A stretch of 64,000 bases of DNA, from positions 806,001-870,000 of the forward strand of contig NC_065537.1 in NCBI RefSeq assembly GCF_932294415.1, read 5' to 3'. Positions within the stretch are counted from its first letter, which is position 1, and every line of letters starts with the position of its first letter. Positions 48,622 through 59,362 of this stretch are shown piece by piece. This DNA comes from Quercus robur (taxonomy: Eukaryota > Streptophyta > Magnoliopsida > Fagales > Fagaceae). The notes under the pieces were generated by a model. That model was given only the letters and a program-made list of their open reading frames with translations, was not told where the DNA came from and made no database searches. The translations under genes were made by a program, and so were the position numbers.

Positions 48622-49619
48622 ATCCTCATGCAAAATGAATATACTTATATGGAAGGTCAATAATAAATGATCAAGCTAATTCACTACTATTCAATATATA
48701 TTTAGCACTAATTACACCACCATTTCTTGAGGTTTTACAAATTAACACTCCTCTCCAAACATTTCATGAAATGACACTCTTCCCTTTTTAAGGTTTGTAA
48801 CTTTATATAAATGCAACATTTAAGGCGGAGTGTTATTTAAAAAAGGAATATTTCATTATTGGAACTTTTTTCTAAATGAATTTAGTTGAAGTAGAATTTT
48901 AAATTTCTTAAAACTTAGGTAAATTTTAATGTAAATTCTATTATTGGTAATAGTGTTTAATGGCAAAAAGAAAGCAGTTACGTAGCACAACCATGCTTCT
49001 GACACACAAATTTTATTATACAGTATATGATATGATTTGAAAAAAATAAAATGAACATTAAATAAATTCTTTGTATTGCAATAGCAAAATTGTGTTAAGA
49101 ATTAAAAACTAATTATATAAATAGGTCAACAAATTCATTTCTTTTTTTCTTGCTATCCATGATAAGCAATTTGCAAATTTGAAATGTTTCAATCAAATTG
49201 GCTGTAATCATTCACTTATAATATTATTTGCAAATATCTAATACGATTTAATTTCTAAAGATGATAAAAAAATTAATCATTATTGGTAATGGACAATTAT
49301 ATATTTATATTCACTATTCTTGTAAAGTGTACAAAATTGTACACATTTGTTTAGTCTACAATATAAAGGATAAAAACCGAGTTCTTACCTAATTTGCCCT
49401 ACTTCATTGTACCAAAGATTGAAATTTTAAAAAATTTCAATAATCAATCATTGTTTCTTGAAAAACCAATTCTTATCCCAATTGGGCCTACTTCATTATG
49501 CCAAAGATTGACCCCCAAAAGAAAAATTACTGACCCTTGGTAGGTTTTTTTTTTTTTTTTTTTTTTGAGGAAAGACCCTTGGTAAGTTGGTAGTACCTTT
49601 CAGGATTTTTGTTTCTCAT
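48622..49619. other. AT-rich intergenic region
   Basis: No gene; one T-run at 49546-49566. Confidence 0.35.
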
Positions 49620-49981
49620 TGTGGGAGGAATGAATTTTTCCCCAATCAGGTATTGTCCGCTTTGGGATGGGCAGGGTCGACCCTTGCTCCCACCCGCACG
49701 GATTTGCTCAATCTCACATAGGAGAGAAACGCCTCCCTGCTAGTTTATTAGACTTGCTCAAGAGTGCATAGTGCATGCGATGCACAGCAGTTTGAGACTT
49801 GCTCTGTGATCACATACACTATGGTACACCCTTCCTTAGGCCAAGTGCTTAAAAGGTAAGGGTGAGAGGCGTCTCTCCCCGATGTGGGATTGAGCAAATT
49901 TGTGCGGGTAGGAGCAAGGGTCGACCCTGCCCATCCCAAAGCGAACAATACTTGATTGAGGAAAGATTTGTTCCTCCCACA
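49620..49981. mobile_element. Palindromic element with TG...CA ends and 5 bp target duplication
   Basis: A 362 bp element whose outer ~120 bp at each end are inverted repeats, about 85% alike by eye (TGTGGGAGGAA... and ...TTCCTCCCACA; shared core GGGATGGGCAGGGTCGACCC). It is flanked by perfect CTCAT direct repeats (49615-49619 and 49982-49986). The 5 bp duplication and TG/CA ends are LTR-like, while the long inverted arms are foldback-like. Non-coding; class unresolved. Confidence 0.75.
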
Positions 49982-50477
49982 CTCATCAATCATTATTTTG
50001 CTAGATTAGAGATCATTTGGGATGGACTGAAATTTTCAACTTATTTGTAATTTCAGCTTATTTTTGCTACTATTTATAAATCTTACTGTACTTTTTTATA
50101 ATATTCATTAGTCTCATTTTACTATTTAGCTTATTTTTCAATTTTTTTTCTATATTTTCAGCAAAAAAATTCCAGTTTTAACTATTAATGAATTTATCAG
50201 TAGCACAACTATTAATGACCACGTTTATTAATTTACAAAACTAAAAATTTAGGTCCCTCCTCAAATTTGAGTGCAAGATTTAGGTCCCTCCTCAATTTAC
50301 AAAATTAAACCACATTTCAGTGCAAGATTTCAATTTGAGCCCTTTGGGCTAAAAAGCCCAAGCCACCATGTCATACAAGAATGGGATAAGAAAAACTAAT
50401 AACATGCCTAAATCCTGTAGCTAAAAAATCTTTGTATAATTGTATCATCCGATTCAAGCACAAGCCAAACTATCCTT
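49982..50477. other. Intergenic with a worn MITE
   Basis: Around 50020-50180 the sequence resembles the interior of the MITE at 14541-14832. Two near-repeats of ATTTAGGTCCCTCCTCAA lie at 50249 and 50279. No gene. Confidence 0.35.
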
Positions 50478-50755
50478 CTATTTCAACAATGAGATTGCTT
50501 CAAATCAATTTGTTTTTCTCTCTTTTACTATTTTGGCAATGACATTGCCACAATTCAATTTTTTTCTCTCTCCTCTCTCTTCCTATTTCGGCAATGAGAT
50601 TATCACAATTCAACTTTTTCCTCTCTCATCTCCTCCTATTTTGGAACTTTAATTGCCACAATTTAATTTTTACTCTCTTCTCTCCTCCTATTTCGGCAAT
50701 GAGATTGCCACAATTCAACTTTTTTTTCTCACTCCTCTCTCCTTATATTTTGGTT
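50478..50755. repeat. Minisatellite with palindromic core, ~60 bp unit
   Basis: Five units carry a core like GGCAATGAGATTGCC (a perfect palindrome around GAG), then ACAATTCAATTTTT and a CT-rich stretch ending CTCCTATTT. Two further diverged cores follow at about 50814 and 50900. Short plus-strand frames here are repeat translations. Confidence 0.8.
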
Positions 50756-51440
50756 AGTGTCGGTCAACTAGACAATCAAGCACGGGCCAAAATTTGGGTA
50801 GCAAATATTTTTTGGCAATGATGTTGTCGAAATTACTTTTTCTCTCTCCTCTCTTCGATGACATCATTTTTCTTTCCTCTCTTGCTTTTTCTCACAATTT
50901 CGGTAACGATATTGCCAAAATTTATCTCTCTCTTTACTTAGCTAAATAACTTTGAATAGTACATATATCACAAATAAACTCGCATTTAAACAATATTTAG
51001 CCAAAAGATCTAACCATTGAATTTCATATTCTTAACATGTATATCAAATTTCATTCAAATTGGATGTTATTTATTATTCCATCAATGAACTTATTTTTTA
51101 TATACAATTTTAGATCATAAGAACTTGAAATTTTAACATTTATTTGATAACATAGTAATTGATCTTTGATCTTCTTGAAATTTTGCAAACATAAAAGATA
51201 TAATAAGAATATGCATTTTAACGATTAGATTTTCAAAATTTACACTCGGAGTGTGTTTGGTATCAGTTTTTAGTTTTTATGTACAACTTTTTAAAACCTC
51301 ACTTTTTTTCCTTTTTTTTAGTTTTTCAAAATTTTTCAAGGTACAAGTATACTTTAGTACAATTTTAACAAAAAATTTTTAGTAAAAAACTAAATAAGTT
51401 ATTCCTAAACATATGCTCAATATAAAAATATACGGAATTT
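50756..51440. other. Intergenic upstream of the first PPR copy
   Basis: Minisatellite outliers to about 50935, then AT-rich DNA. At 51250-51418 ends GAGTGTGTTTGG and CTAAACATATGCTC form a weak inverted pair, possibly a MITE. Confidence 0.35.
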
Positions 51441-53006
51441 GAGAGAAACTTTGTTCAAAGATTCCATTCTCCCCTCCGTTTCTCAGCGTAATACAAATTT
51501 CAGAGCCACCATTACTTATGCAGAAACTGAGAAACGCGGATTAGTGGGAGATATTTTCTGGAAAAATTTATCATATTCTAAAAGGATTAATTCTTTTATA
51601 ACACAAGGAGAATTCGTCTGGCCTTATTTACATTCCATCAATTTCAAAGAGCTGGGTTTAAAATCACGGAGATTCTTCTGTCAGCAATTGTAATGGGCTG
51701 TGGGAGAGACATGGTACCATAGAAGATGGCAAGCAAGTTCATTGCATAGTATTCAAACATGGGTTTGACAAAGATATGATTTTGATGACTTCCCTTCTCG
51801 ACGTGTACTGTAAATGCATTGATATCAAAGAGGACGCCGTGTTTATGATGAATGCCTCAGAGATGTTGTAAACAATAGCATGATTTTTGGGTCATGCCGG
51901 TGTCACTTGACATTGGATGCAATGACTTTGATAATATGTCTGAATGCGACGTGGGATCTTGGAATTCACTGATTTCAGGGCTTGCTCAAAACTCAGAAGG
52001 AAGGAATGAGTTGTTTTTGTTCAAGAAAATGAGAATGGAGGGAGCTGAAGTTGATGTTATGACCATGTCTAATGTTCTTTCAGTTTGTGCTGATCTTGCT
52101 GCTTTGGTTAATGGTAAACAAGTTTATGGGCTAGTGATTATATACGGGTTTGAACTATATTTACCTGTTGGAAATGCTTTCTTTGACATGTATGCTAAAT
52201 GTGGACGCATGGAAGATGCGTGCTAATTTTTCATGAACATGCCAATCAAGAATGTAGTTTCATGGACTTCTTTGATTGTGGGTTATGGAAGACATGGCTT
52301 GGGATGGGAAGCGCTTGAGGCATTTGACAAAATGGAAAGGAAGGGCATTGTCCCAAACAAGATTACATTCTTGGGAACCTTATATGCATGTAGTCATGCT
52401 GGATTAGTTCAAAAAGGGTGGGTGAATTTCAACACCATGGTACATAAATATTCCATCACACCCATGATGGAGCATTACACATGCATGGTGGATTTACTTG
52501 CACGAGCTGGGCATCTTACGGAGTGTCATAATTTTGTGGAGAGGATGCCAATTAAGCTAGAGGCAAAGCTTCTAACAGCACTTTTTAGTTCATGTTGTTC
52601 TCACATGAATGTAGAGCTAGCAAAGACTGTTGGACAGAGATTAATTGAATTGGAACCTGAAGAAGCAGGAGCCTATATGTTGTTGTCCAACTTCTATGGA
52701 ATTATTGGGAACTTGGAAGATGTAGCAAATGTGAGAAAATTGATGTCAAAGAGGGAAATAAGAAAAACAAAGGCGTGTACATGGATTGAGATAGATAGAA
52801 AAGTCCATAGCTCTGAATCAGGAGATGGGTCTCATCCCCTTAACAAAGAGATATACAATTACTTGAAAAATCTTGTTAAGAAGATGAAGAATAGTGGATA
52901 TTTGCCTAACACAAGCATGGTTATGCAAAATGTGGATGATCACACAAAGGAAGAGATGGTTCTTAGTCATAGTGAGAAATTGGCCATTATAATATATTTC
53001 ATTTAA
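51441..53006 (+). pseudogene. PPR-DYW pseudogene (copy 1)
   Basis: Close duplicate of the PPR gene at 55673-57307. It keeps sequence upstream of the other copy's start (NTNFRATITYAETEKRG) but has no ATG there. Reading is broken by frameshifts near 51610-51720 and 51830-51930, an in-frame TAA after GRMEDAC (52224-52226), and a missing 3' end: similarity to the other copy stops at about 52989 inside the DYW domain (SHSEKLAI). The 3' ~60 residues with the zinc-binding CxxCH and the terminal tripeptide are therefore gone. From 52233 to 53006 the frame is open and similar to copy 2. Confidence 0.9.
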
Positions 53007-53971
53007 AATATATTTTTCTTACCTTTTGAGATGCAAATTGGCTAATTAAATTTCATTATCTTCTAACATTTTTGGTGAATTTCTTGCTCATTTGTGATAT
53101 TTTCATCTAAATTTTGTATTATATTTTGTTTATTACTAATAACAAATTTATCCATTGATCCTTTTTTAGACTCAATTATTTTTTTTTCTTTTTTTAAGTT
53201 TTTCATATCTAGATACATATTTTCTAATAGACATTTTTAATCAAACAATATATTTATAAAGACTAAAATAAAAAATAACTTTCAAGTATAGAGCAAATGA
53301 GAAATAAAACCTGATTTATATAAAAAGTATTGTTGTAGTTTCACCGAACAATAACAAGTTTTTAGCAATCTCAACTTGCATAAATAAAGACTTATTCAAT
53401 ATATTACCACTAACTAATATATATATATATATATATATATAAACACAAGATTAAATTTTTTTTTTTAAAAATTAAGCACAAGCATAACAAAAATTTAAGC
53501 ACAATCATAACATTAGGCTTATTAATAAGACTCACCCACAAAAAAACACAAAGCAAATCCTAAATATAACCCCAACAAAAAAAAAAAAAAAAAAAAAAAA
53601 AACCTTGAAGCCCAAACGAACGTGAAGCCAGTCCAGGCAGCCATAAACTAATAAAAAAAAACAGGCCCAATCTTATTATCTTAACAACTGAAAGGAAGAG
53701 AAAGCTAAGAGCATTCCTAACAGAGTCATCAAATTTTTATACTATTTAGATAATGAACAGCAATTTTTATCTTTATTAACAGACTTTTCACCTCATTTAA
53801 ATATTATTTCTCCATTCATTATTATTATTTTTTTTAACAATTACACTTCTTTCAATATTTTTTTTATTCAATACCTAATTATTATAATAGGAAAAAATGA
53901 TTTGTAGAATGAACATCAGCTTCTAACAAACGAAACAATTTTGCGTTCCAAATTTTCCGTACAATTCATCC
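53007..53971. other. Spacer between PPR pseudogene and LURP-one gene
   Basis: No similarity by eye to the matching spacer 57308-57835, so this is where the duplicates' structure was changed. Contains (TA)n at 53418-53441, an A-run of about 26 at 53577-53602, and near 53712 AGAGCATTCCTAACAG, the end of a common plant MITE family. Confidence 0.45.
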
Positions 53972-54168
53972 ATGACCAGTTCGCCGATCCCGGTGGATCT
54001 CTTTGTGTCGAAAAAACATCCAGGCCTTACAGGTGCCGATCTCGGCTTCGCCGATGCCTCTGGTAATGTTACTTTCAGACTCAACCGTCAATCCTCACCT
54101 AAAAGTAAGAGGCTATTCCTCGATTCCACGGGAAATCCCCTAATCTCCATCTACCGTTACCGCGTGAG

Positions 54169-54200
<32 letters not shown>

Positions 54201-55586
54201 GGTTCTGCGTTTAATTTGCAATGCCCACCAATTGTTTGAAACAATGTCTAAACCAACATGTTTTTATTTTCCATTTTTGTTGATGAGCTAAAACTATGAA
54301 AGCATTGATAATTTTATTGAATTTTGAAGGTCAAACACTTGCCAATTTGAATTTTGGTTATTGATTGAAAAATTATGTAGTTTAGAATGCACATTGCAAA
54401 TGTTTGAATTAGAAAATTCTCAAATAACTCTATAATTAAGGAGGCTTATATGTGATTGAATTTCTGATTTTGGATATGGGTTTTGATTGGTTTAATGGCT
54501 GTTGTTGTAGAATGGGTCGTGGCAAGGCTTCACGGGTGAAGACGATCAAAAGCAGTGTATATTCAGAGTGCAGAGGACGGTGAACAAGCTCACCAGAACA
54601 GAGTTAGAGGTATTTCTTGTTGGTGAGAATGGGGAAGACTCAGCCTCTATGTTAAAAGTGAAAGGTTGTCCTTTCCAGAAGTCCTGCACTATCTACAGAG
54701 GCAATGACATTGTGGCTCAGGTACTAATAGTAATAATTGATAAATGTTGCTAGCATTGAAAACTGAAGCCTTAATAAATCAGATTTGCTTTGCATTTTGT
54801 GGAATTTACTGAAAATTGCAACAAAGATATATTGTTTTAAGCCTGATCAGTAACTTTTGCGGTCCCATAATTTGTTATTTACCGGAAGTTTAAGTACATG
54901 TTTGGTGTGTGTGATTTGTGTATAGACTAGAAATTATTGAAGATTTTTAACAACAGCATACATTGGATAACTGGACAAAGCAATATGTGCTTGGTGCACA
55001 TTTAATAGCATTGCTCAACAAACTGCTTAATTAGCTACTCTCCGATAGGATACATGATTTTTGCTTTATGTTCTGAGCTTTTAAACCATGCTTTTCTTTT
55101 GTGGCCTTGTGTATCTTGTTGAGCTCTCAACTTGAACAGTTGAACTACATTACTCTTGCTGGGGAAGTTATATGTCTAGGTAACAGAATGACATGATTAT
55201 CGAGTCTTATTCATCTCACAATAGATTTATCTAATTTCTCATGCATGAATTTTTTCTTTTCATATTTGTCATGGATTATCTCATGCTTCTTCATCTTGTC
55301 ATTCCTTAAAATTATGTCTCATAGATTTGTCAAGAGCCACTAGCTGCTGCAATGTAAATGTTGTAGATTGGTTATATTTTTTTTTTTTCCGCTTAATTTT
55401 ATAATTACAATTTTATTCACGTTAGTTTTTAACATAAGGTCTCACTCTTATGTTTTGATGCAGACTAGCCTCATGTACAAGTTGCGGCAACTTTATGCTA
55501 AAAGGAATAAATTTCGACTAACCATATTTCCTGGATCTGATGATCATGCTTTGGTTGCGGCATTGGTTGTAATATTTCTAGATTGA
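53972..55586 (+). CDS. LURP-one-related protein (LOR family)
   Basis: Tubby-like-fold protein of the family named for LURP1, an Arabidopsis protein needed for basal defence against an oomycete; biochemical role unknown. Three exons, all in phase 0: 53972-54163, 54511-54720 and 55464-55586, giving 174 residues. Exon 1 reads VDLFVSKKHPGLTGADLGFA and ends ISIYRYR; exon 2 has GSWQGFTGEDDQKQCIFRVQ; exon 3 has FRLTIFPGSDDHALVAALVV. This is the size and pattern of the short LOR proteins (LOR7-like). The stop lies 86 bases before the next PPR start codon, so the two genes nearly touch, because of the tandem duplication. A decayed copy follows at 57889. Confidence 0.88.
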
Positions 55587-55672
55587 AGATTATAGAATAA
55601 AGAAAAAAAGAATTTTCTTTTGCTTAGATTAATACAAATTTTAGAACTGAGAAACGCCAAGTAGTGGGAGAC

Positions 55673-57307
55673 ATGCTCTGGAAAAATTTATCATATTCCA
55701 AAAGGATCACTTCTTTTATAACACAAGGGCAGATTTGTCAGGCCTTATTTACATTCCGTCAATTTCAAAGAGCTGGGTTTAAAATTACGGAGTTTCTTCT
55801 GTCAACAATTGTAAGGGGCTGTGGGAGACTTGGTACGATAGAAGAGGGCAAGCAAGTTCATTGCATAGTATTCAAACATGGGTTTGATAGAGATATGATT
55901 TTGATGACTTCCCTTCTCGACATGTACTGTAAATGCGTTGATATCAAAGAGGCACGCCGTGTTTATGAAGAAATGCCCCAAAGAGATGTTGTTGTAAACA
56001 ATAGCATGATTTTTGGGTTATGCCGGTGTCACTTGACATTGGATGCAATGACTTTGTTTGATAATATGTCTGAACGTGACGTGGGATCTTGGAATTCACT
56101 GATTTCAGGGCTTGCTCAAAACTCAGAAGGAAGGAATGCGTTGTTTTTGTTCAAGAAAATGAGAGTGGAGGGAGCTGAAGTTGATGTTATGACCATGTCC
56201 GGTGTTCTTTCAGTTTGTGCTGATCTAGCTGCTTTGGTTAACGGTAAACAAGTTTTTGGGCTAGTGATTAAATATGGGTTTGAGCTATATTTACCTGTTG
56301 GAAATGCCATCATTGACATGTATGCTAAATGTGGATGCATGGAAGATGCCTGCCAATTTTTCATGAACATGCCAATCAAGAATGTAGTTTCATGGACGTC
56401 TTTGATCGTGGGTTATGGAAAACATGGCTTGGGAATGGAAGCTCTTGAGGCATTTGACAATATGGAAAGGGAAGGCATTGTGCCAAACAAGATCACATTC
56501 TTGGGAACCTTATATGCATGTAGTCATGCAGGATTAGTTCACAAAGGGTGGATGAATTTCAACACCATGGTACATAAATATTCCATCACACCCATGATGG
56601 AGCATTACACATGCATGGTGGATTTACTTGCACGAGCTGGGCATCTTACGGAGGCTTATAATTTTGTGGAGAGGATGCCAATAAAGCCGGAGGCAAGGCT
56701 TCTAACAGCACTTTTTAGTTCATGTTGTTCTCACATGAATGTAGAGCTAGCAAAGACTATTGGACAGAGATTAATTGAATTGGAACCTGAAGAAGCTGGA
56801 GCCTATATGTTGTTGTCCAACTTCTATGGAATTATTGGGGACTTGGAAGGTGTAGCAAATGTGAGAAAATTGATGTCAAAAAGGGGAATAAGAAAAACAA
56901 AGGCATGTACATGGATTGAGATAGATAGAAAAGTCCATAGCTTTGAATCAGGAGATGGGTCTCATCCCCTTAACAAAGAGATATACAATTACTTGAAAGA
57001 TCTTGTTAAGAAGATGGAGAATATTGGATATGTGCCTAACACAAGCATGGTTATGCAAAATTTGGATGATCACACAAAGGAAGAGATGGTTCTCAGTCAT
57101 AGTGAAAAACTGGCCATTACTCTTGGCCTGATTATCACTCCCCCGGGAACACGTATCATGATAGTTAAGAATCTTAGAGTATGTGCAGACTGCCATTTAT
57201 TTACTGCATTGGTTTCAAAGATTGAAGGAAGGGAGATTGTCACGAGAGATTCTAGCCGATTTCATCATTTCAATAATGGAACATGCTCTTGTGGAGATCA
57301 TTGGTAG
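55673..57307 (+). CDS. PPR-DYW RNA-editing-type protein (copy 2, open)
   Basis: Pentatricopeptide-repeat proteins of the DYW class bind organelle transcripts and edit C to U. The frame from ATG 55673 gives 544 residues, starting MLWKNLSYSKRITSF, followed by PLS-type repeats (for example SWNSLISGLAQNS, VVSWTSLIVGYGKHG, HYTCMVDLLARAGHL), an E region (GAYMLLSNFYG) and the DYW domain. Deaminase and zinc residues are present: HSEKLA, CADCH and CSCGDHW. The last three residues are DHW instead of DYW. No organelle targeting peptide precedes the repeats; an in-frame TAG lies only 17 codons upstream of the ATG, so the gene seems to have lost its true 5' end in the duplication. It may be a recently truncated gene rather than a working editor. 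Confidence 0.85.
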   Translation: MLWKNLSYSKRITSFITQGQICQALFTFRQFQRAGFKITEFLLSTIVRGCGRLGTIEEGKQVHCIVFKHGFDRDMILMTSLLDMYCKCVDIKEARRVYEEMPQRDVVVNNSMIFGLCRCHLTLDAMTLFDNMSERDVGSWNSLISGLAQNSEGRNALFLFKKMRVEGAEVDVMTMSGVLSVCADLAALVNGKQVFGLVIKYGFELYLPVGNAIIDMYAKCGCMEDACQFFMNMPIKNVVSWTSLIVGYGKHGLGMEALEAFDNMEREGIVPNKITFLGTLYACSHAGLVHKGWMNFNTMVHKYSITPMMEHYTCMVDLLARAGHLTEAYNFVERMPIKPEARLLTALFSSCCSHMNVELAKTIGQRLIELEPEEAGAYMLLSNFYGIIGDLEGVANVRKLMSKRGIRKTKACTWIEIDRKVHSFESGDGSHPLNKEIYNYLKDLVKKMENIGYVPNTSMVMQNLDDHTKEEMVLSHSEKLAITLGLIITPPGTRIMIVKNLRVCADCHLFTALVSKIEGREIVTRDSSRFHHFNNGTCSCGDHW

Positions 57308-57490
57308 AGGTATGGGAGGATCTTGGCCATGAATGATAGTTCATGTGAACAATATAATTGAATGAATCTTTCTCATGCGTGTAAACCATAGAAATTGTCT
57401 TCAATAACTTAATTAAAATTATCCCCCAAAAGGCTCCTCTACTTATTTATAGGAGAAGCTGCCTGTCCCACTTTTGAAAATGAAATAAAT

Positions 57491-57522
<32 letters not shown>

Positions 57523-57888
57523 CAAACAAACAAACAAAGAAACAAAACAAAAAACAAGAATTTTTTTTGCTTATTACTGGTACTACAAAAACTAGAACAA
57601 TTTTCTCAGCTCCCAAACAGAGGGCAAGCCCATGGAAGTTGTCAATCATTTCAGTTCATGAATTTTACTTTTACTAATATACCTCACTGAAAGGTTCCTA
57701 CCCAGTGGGGTTTTCATTTTTCAAAACAAAAAGTTGGCTGACATGTCTGATTCTATTCTCCTATCTTTAATTTATTCTCCCATACTTCATATTCATGAGT
57801 CATGAACTTAGTTTTGATTGCCTAGCTAAGACAGTAGCTTCTAACTAACAAAGTAATATCGGGTTCCAATTTTCCATACAATTCATCC
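57308..57888. other. 3' flank of the PPR gene
   Basis: An A-run of about 29 with trailing (CAAA)n lies at 57494-57540. Similarity to the LURP-one upstream region (53919 onward) begins near 57836. No gene. Confidence 0.45.
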
Positions 57889-59060
57889 ATGACCAGTTTG
57901 GCTCATTTGCCTATCCTGGTGGTTCTCTTTGTGTTGAAAAAAAATCCAGACCTTACAGGTGGTGATCTCAGGTTGGAGGACACCTCAAAGTCAACCATCA
58001 ATCCTCACATAATAATAAGAGGCCATTCCTTGATTCCAACAGAAATCCCCTAATTCCCATCTACTGTTACCATGTGAGTCTCTCTATCTCTATCTCTCCT
58101 TCTGTTCTGCATTTAATTTGCAATGCCCACCAATTGTTCAAAACAATGTTTAAATCAACATGTTTTTTTTTTTTTTTTTTTTTTTTGGGGGTAAGTTACA
58201 CAGGTAGCCATTCTAAAACTATGAAAGCATTTATAATGTGTACTCTAAATTATTAAATTTGAAGATGAAACTTCTATATGTTGCAACTTGCATGTTAATC
58301 TTGAATTTGGTTATTGATTGAAAAATTTTGTAGTTTAGAATGCACTTTGCAAAAAATAACTTGTATAATTAAGGTGCTGTGTATGTGATTGAAGTTCTAA
58401 TTTTGGATAAGGGTTTTGACTAGTATAATGGGGATTGTTGTAGAATGGGTTGTGGCAAGGCTTTAAGGCCGGTGAAGACGATCAAAAGTAGTGTTTATTC
58501 AGAGTGTAGAGGACGGTGAACAAGCTCACCAGAACAGAGTTAGAGGTATTTCTTGTTGGTGAGAATGGGGAAGACTCAGCCTTTACGTTAAAGGTGAAAG
58601 GTTGTTCTTTCCAGAAGTCCTGCACTATCTACAGAGGAAATGATATTGTGGCTCAGGTACAAATAATTGATAAGTGTTCCTAGAAATGAAAACTGAAGCC
58701 TCAATGAATCAGATTTTGCTGTGTGTTCTGTGGAATTTATTTAAAGATGCAACAAAGATTAAATTGTTTTAAGCTTTGATCATCACCTTGCGGCCCCATA
58801 ATGTGTTATTGCTAGAGGTCATGCCCTGCCAATGAGGTTTAAGGATATGTTAGGTGTGTATGATTTGTGTACAGACTAGAAATTATTGAGGATTTGTAAC
58901 AACAGCGTACATATGATGATGGGACAAAAGCAATATGCACTTGTATAAATTTAATACCATTGCTCTTCCTCTTTGCTCAACAAACTGTTTAGTTAGCCCA
59001 CATGACTTCTTCTTTGTTGTTTGGCTTAATGTTCAGAGCTTTTAAACCATGCCCTTCTCA
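57889..59060 (+). pseudogene. LURP-one-related pseudogene (copy 2)
   Basis: Duplicate of 53972-55586. The exon 1 equivalent starts with ATGACCAGTTTGGC (57889) but is frameshifted; the exon 2 equivalent (58445-58656) has frameshifts and stops (AAAAGTAGTGT where the intact copy has AAGCAGTGT). Intron 2 similarity continues to about 59055 and then ends at GCTTTTAAACCATGCCC. Exon 3 is absent. It is therefore truncated within intron 2 and cannot code. Confidence 0.88.
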
Positions 59061-59362
59061 GTACCACTGCCGAGTGCCGTAATCTTTTAAATCATGCTCT
59101 TCTTAGTACCACTGCCGAGTGCCGTATTATTGGGGTAACTCTTTTACTTGCACATACTGCACCAATGTTGGCCCACATGTGAGGGGGAGTGTTAGAATAA
59201 TCAGTAATTTTACACTAGAAAAAGTTAAAATTGATAGATTCACCATTTTCTAATTGCTTAAACTTTTGGGATAATCAATAATTTAACACTAGAAAAAGTT
59301 AAAATTGATTACGTTTGCTGCTGATTACTGCATATTTTGACCTTTATCTGCCTAATCTGCAG
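59061..59362. other. Junction between LURP-one copy 2 and the listerin fragment
   Basis: Two direct copies of a ~55 bp unit (CAGTACCACTGCCGAGTGCC at 59058 and 59107) and two of TTTAACACTAGAAAAAGTTA-like sequence (59213 and 59283). GAGGGGGAGTGTTAGAATA at 59191-59209 looks like a polypurine tract next to an LTR start, suggesting a small retro-element scrap at the breakpoint. Confidence 0.4.

Noticed and set aside
50440-50821. Two plus-strand frames of 70-75 codons
   Set aside because: Translations of the minisatellite.
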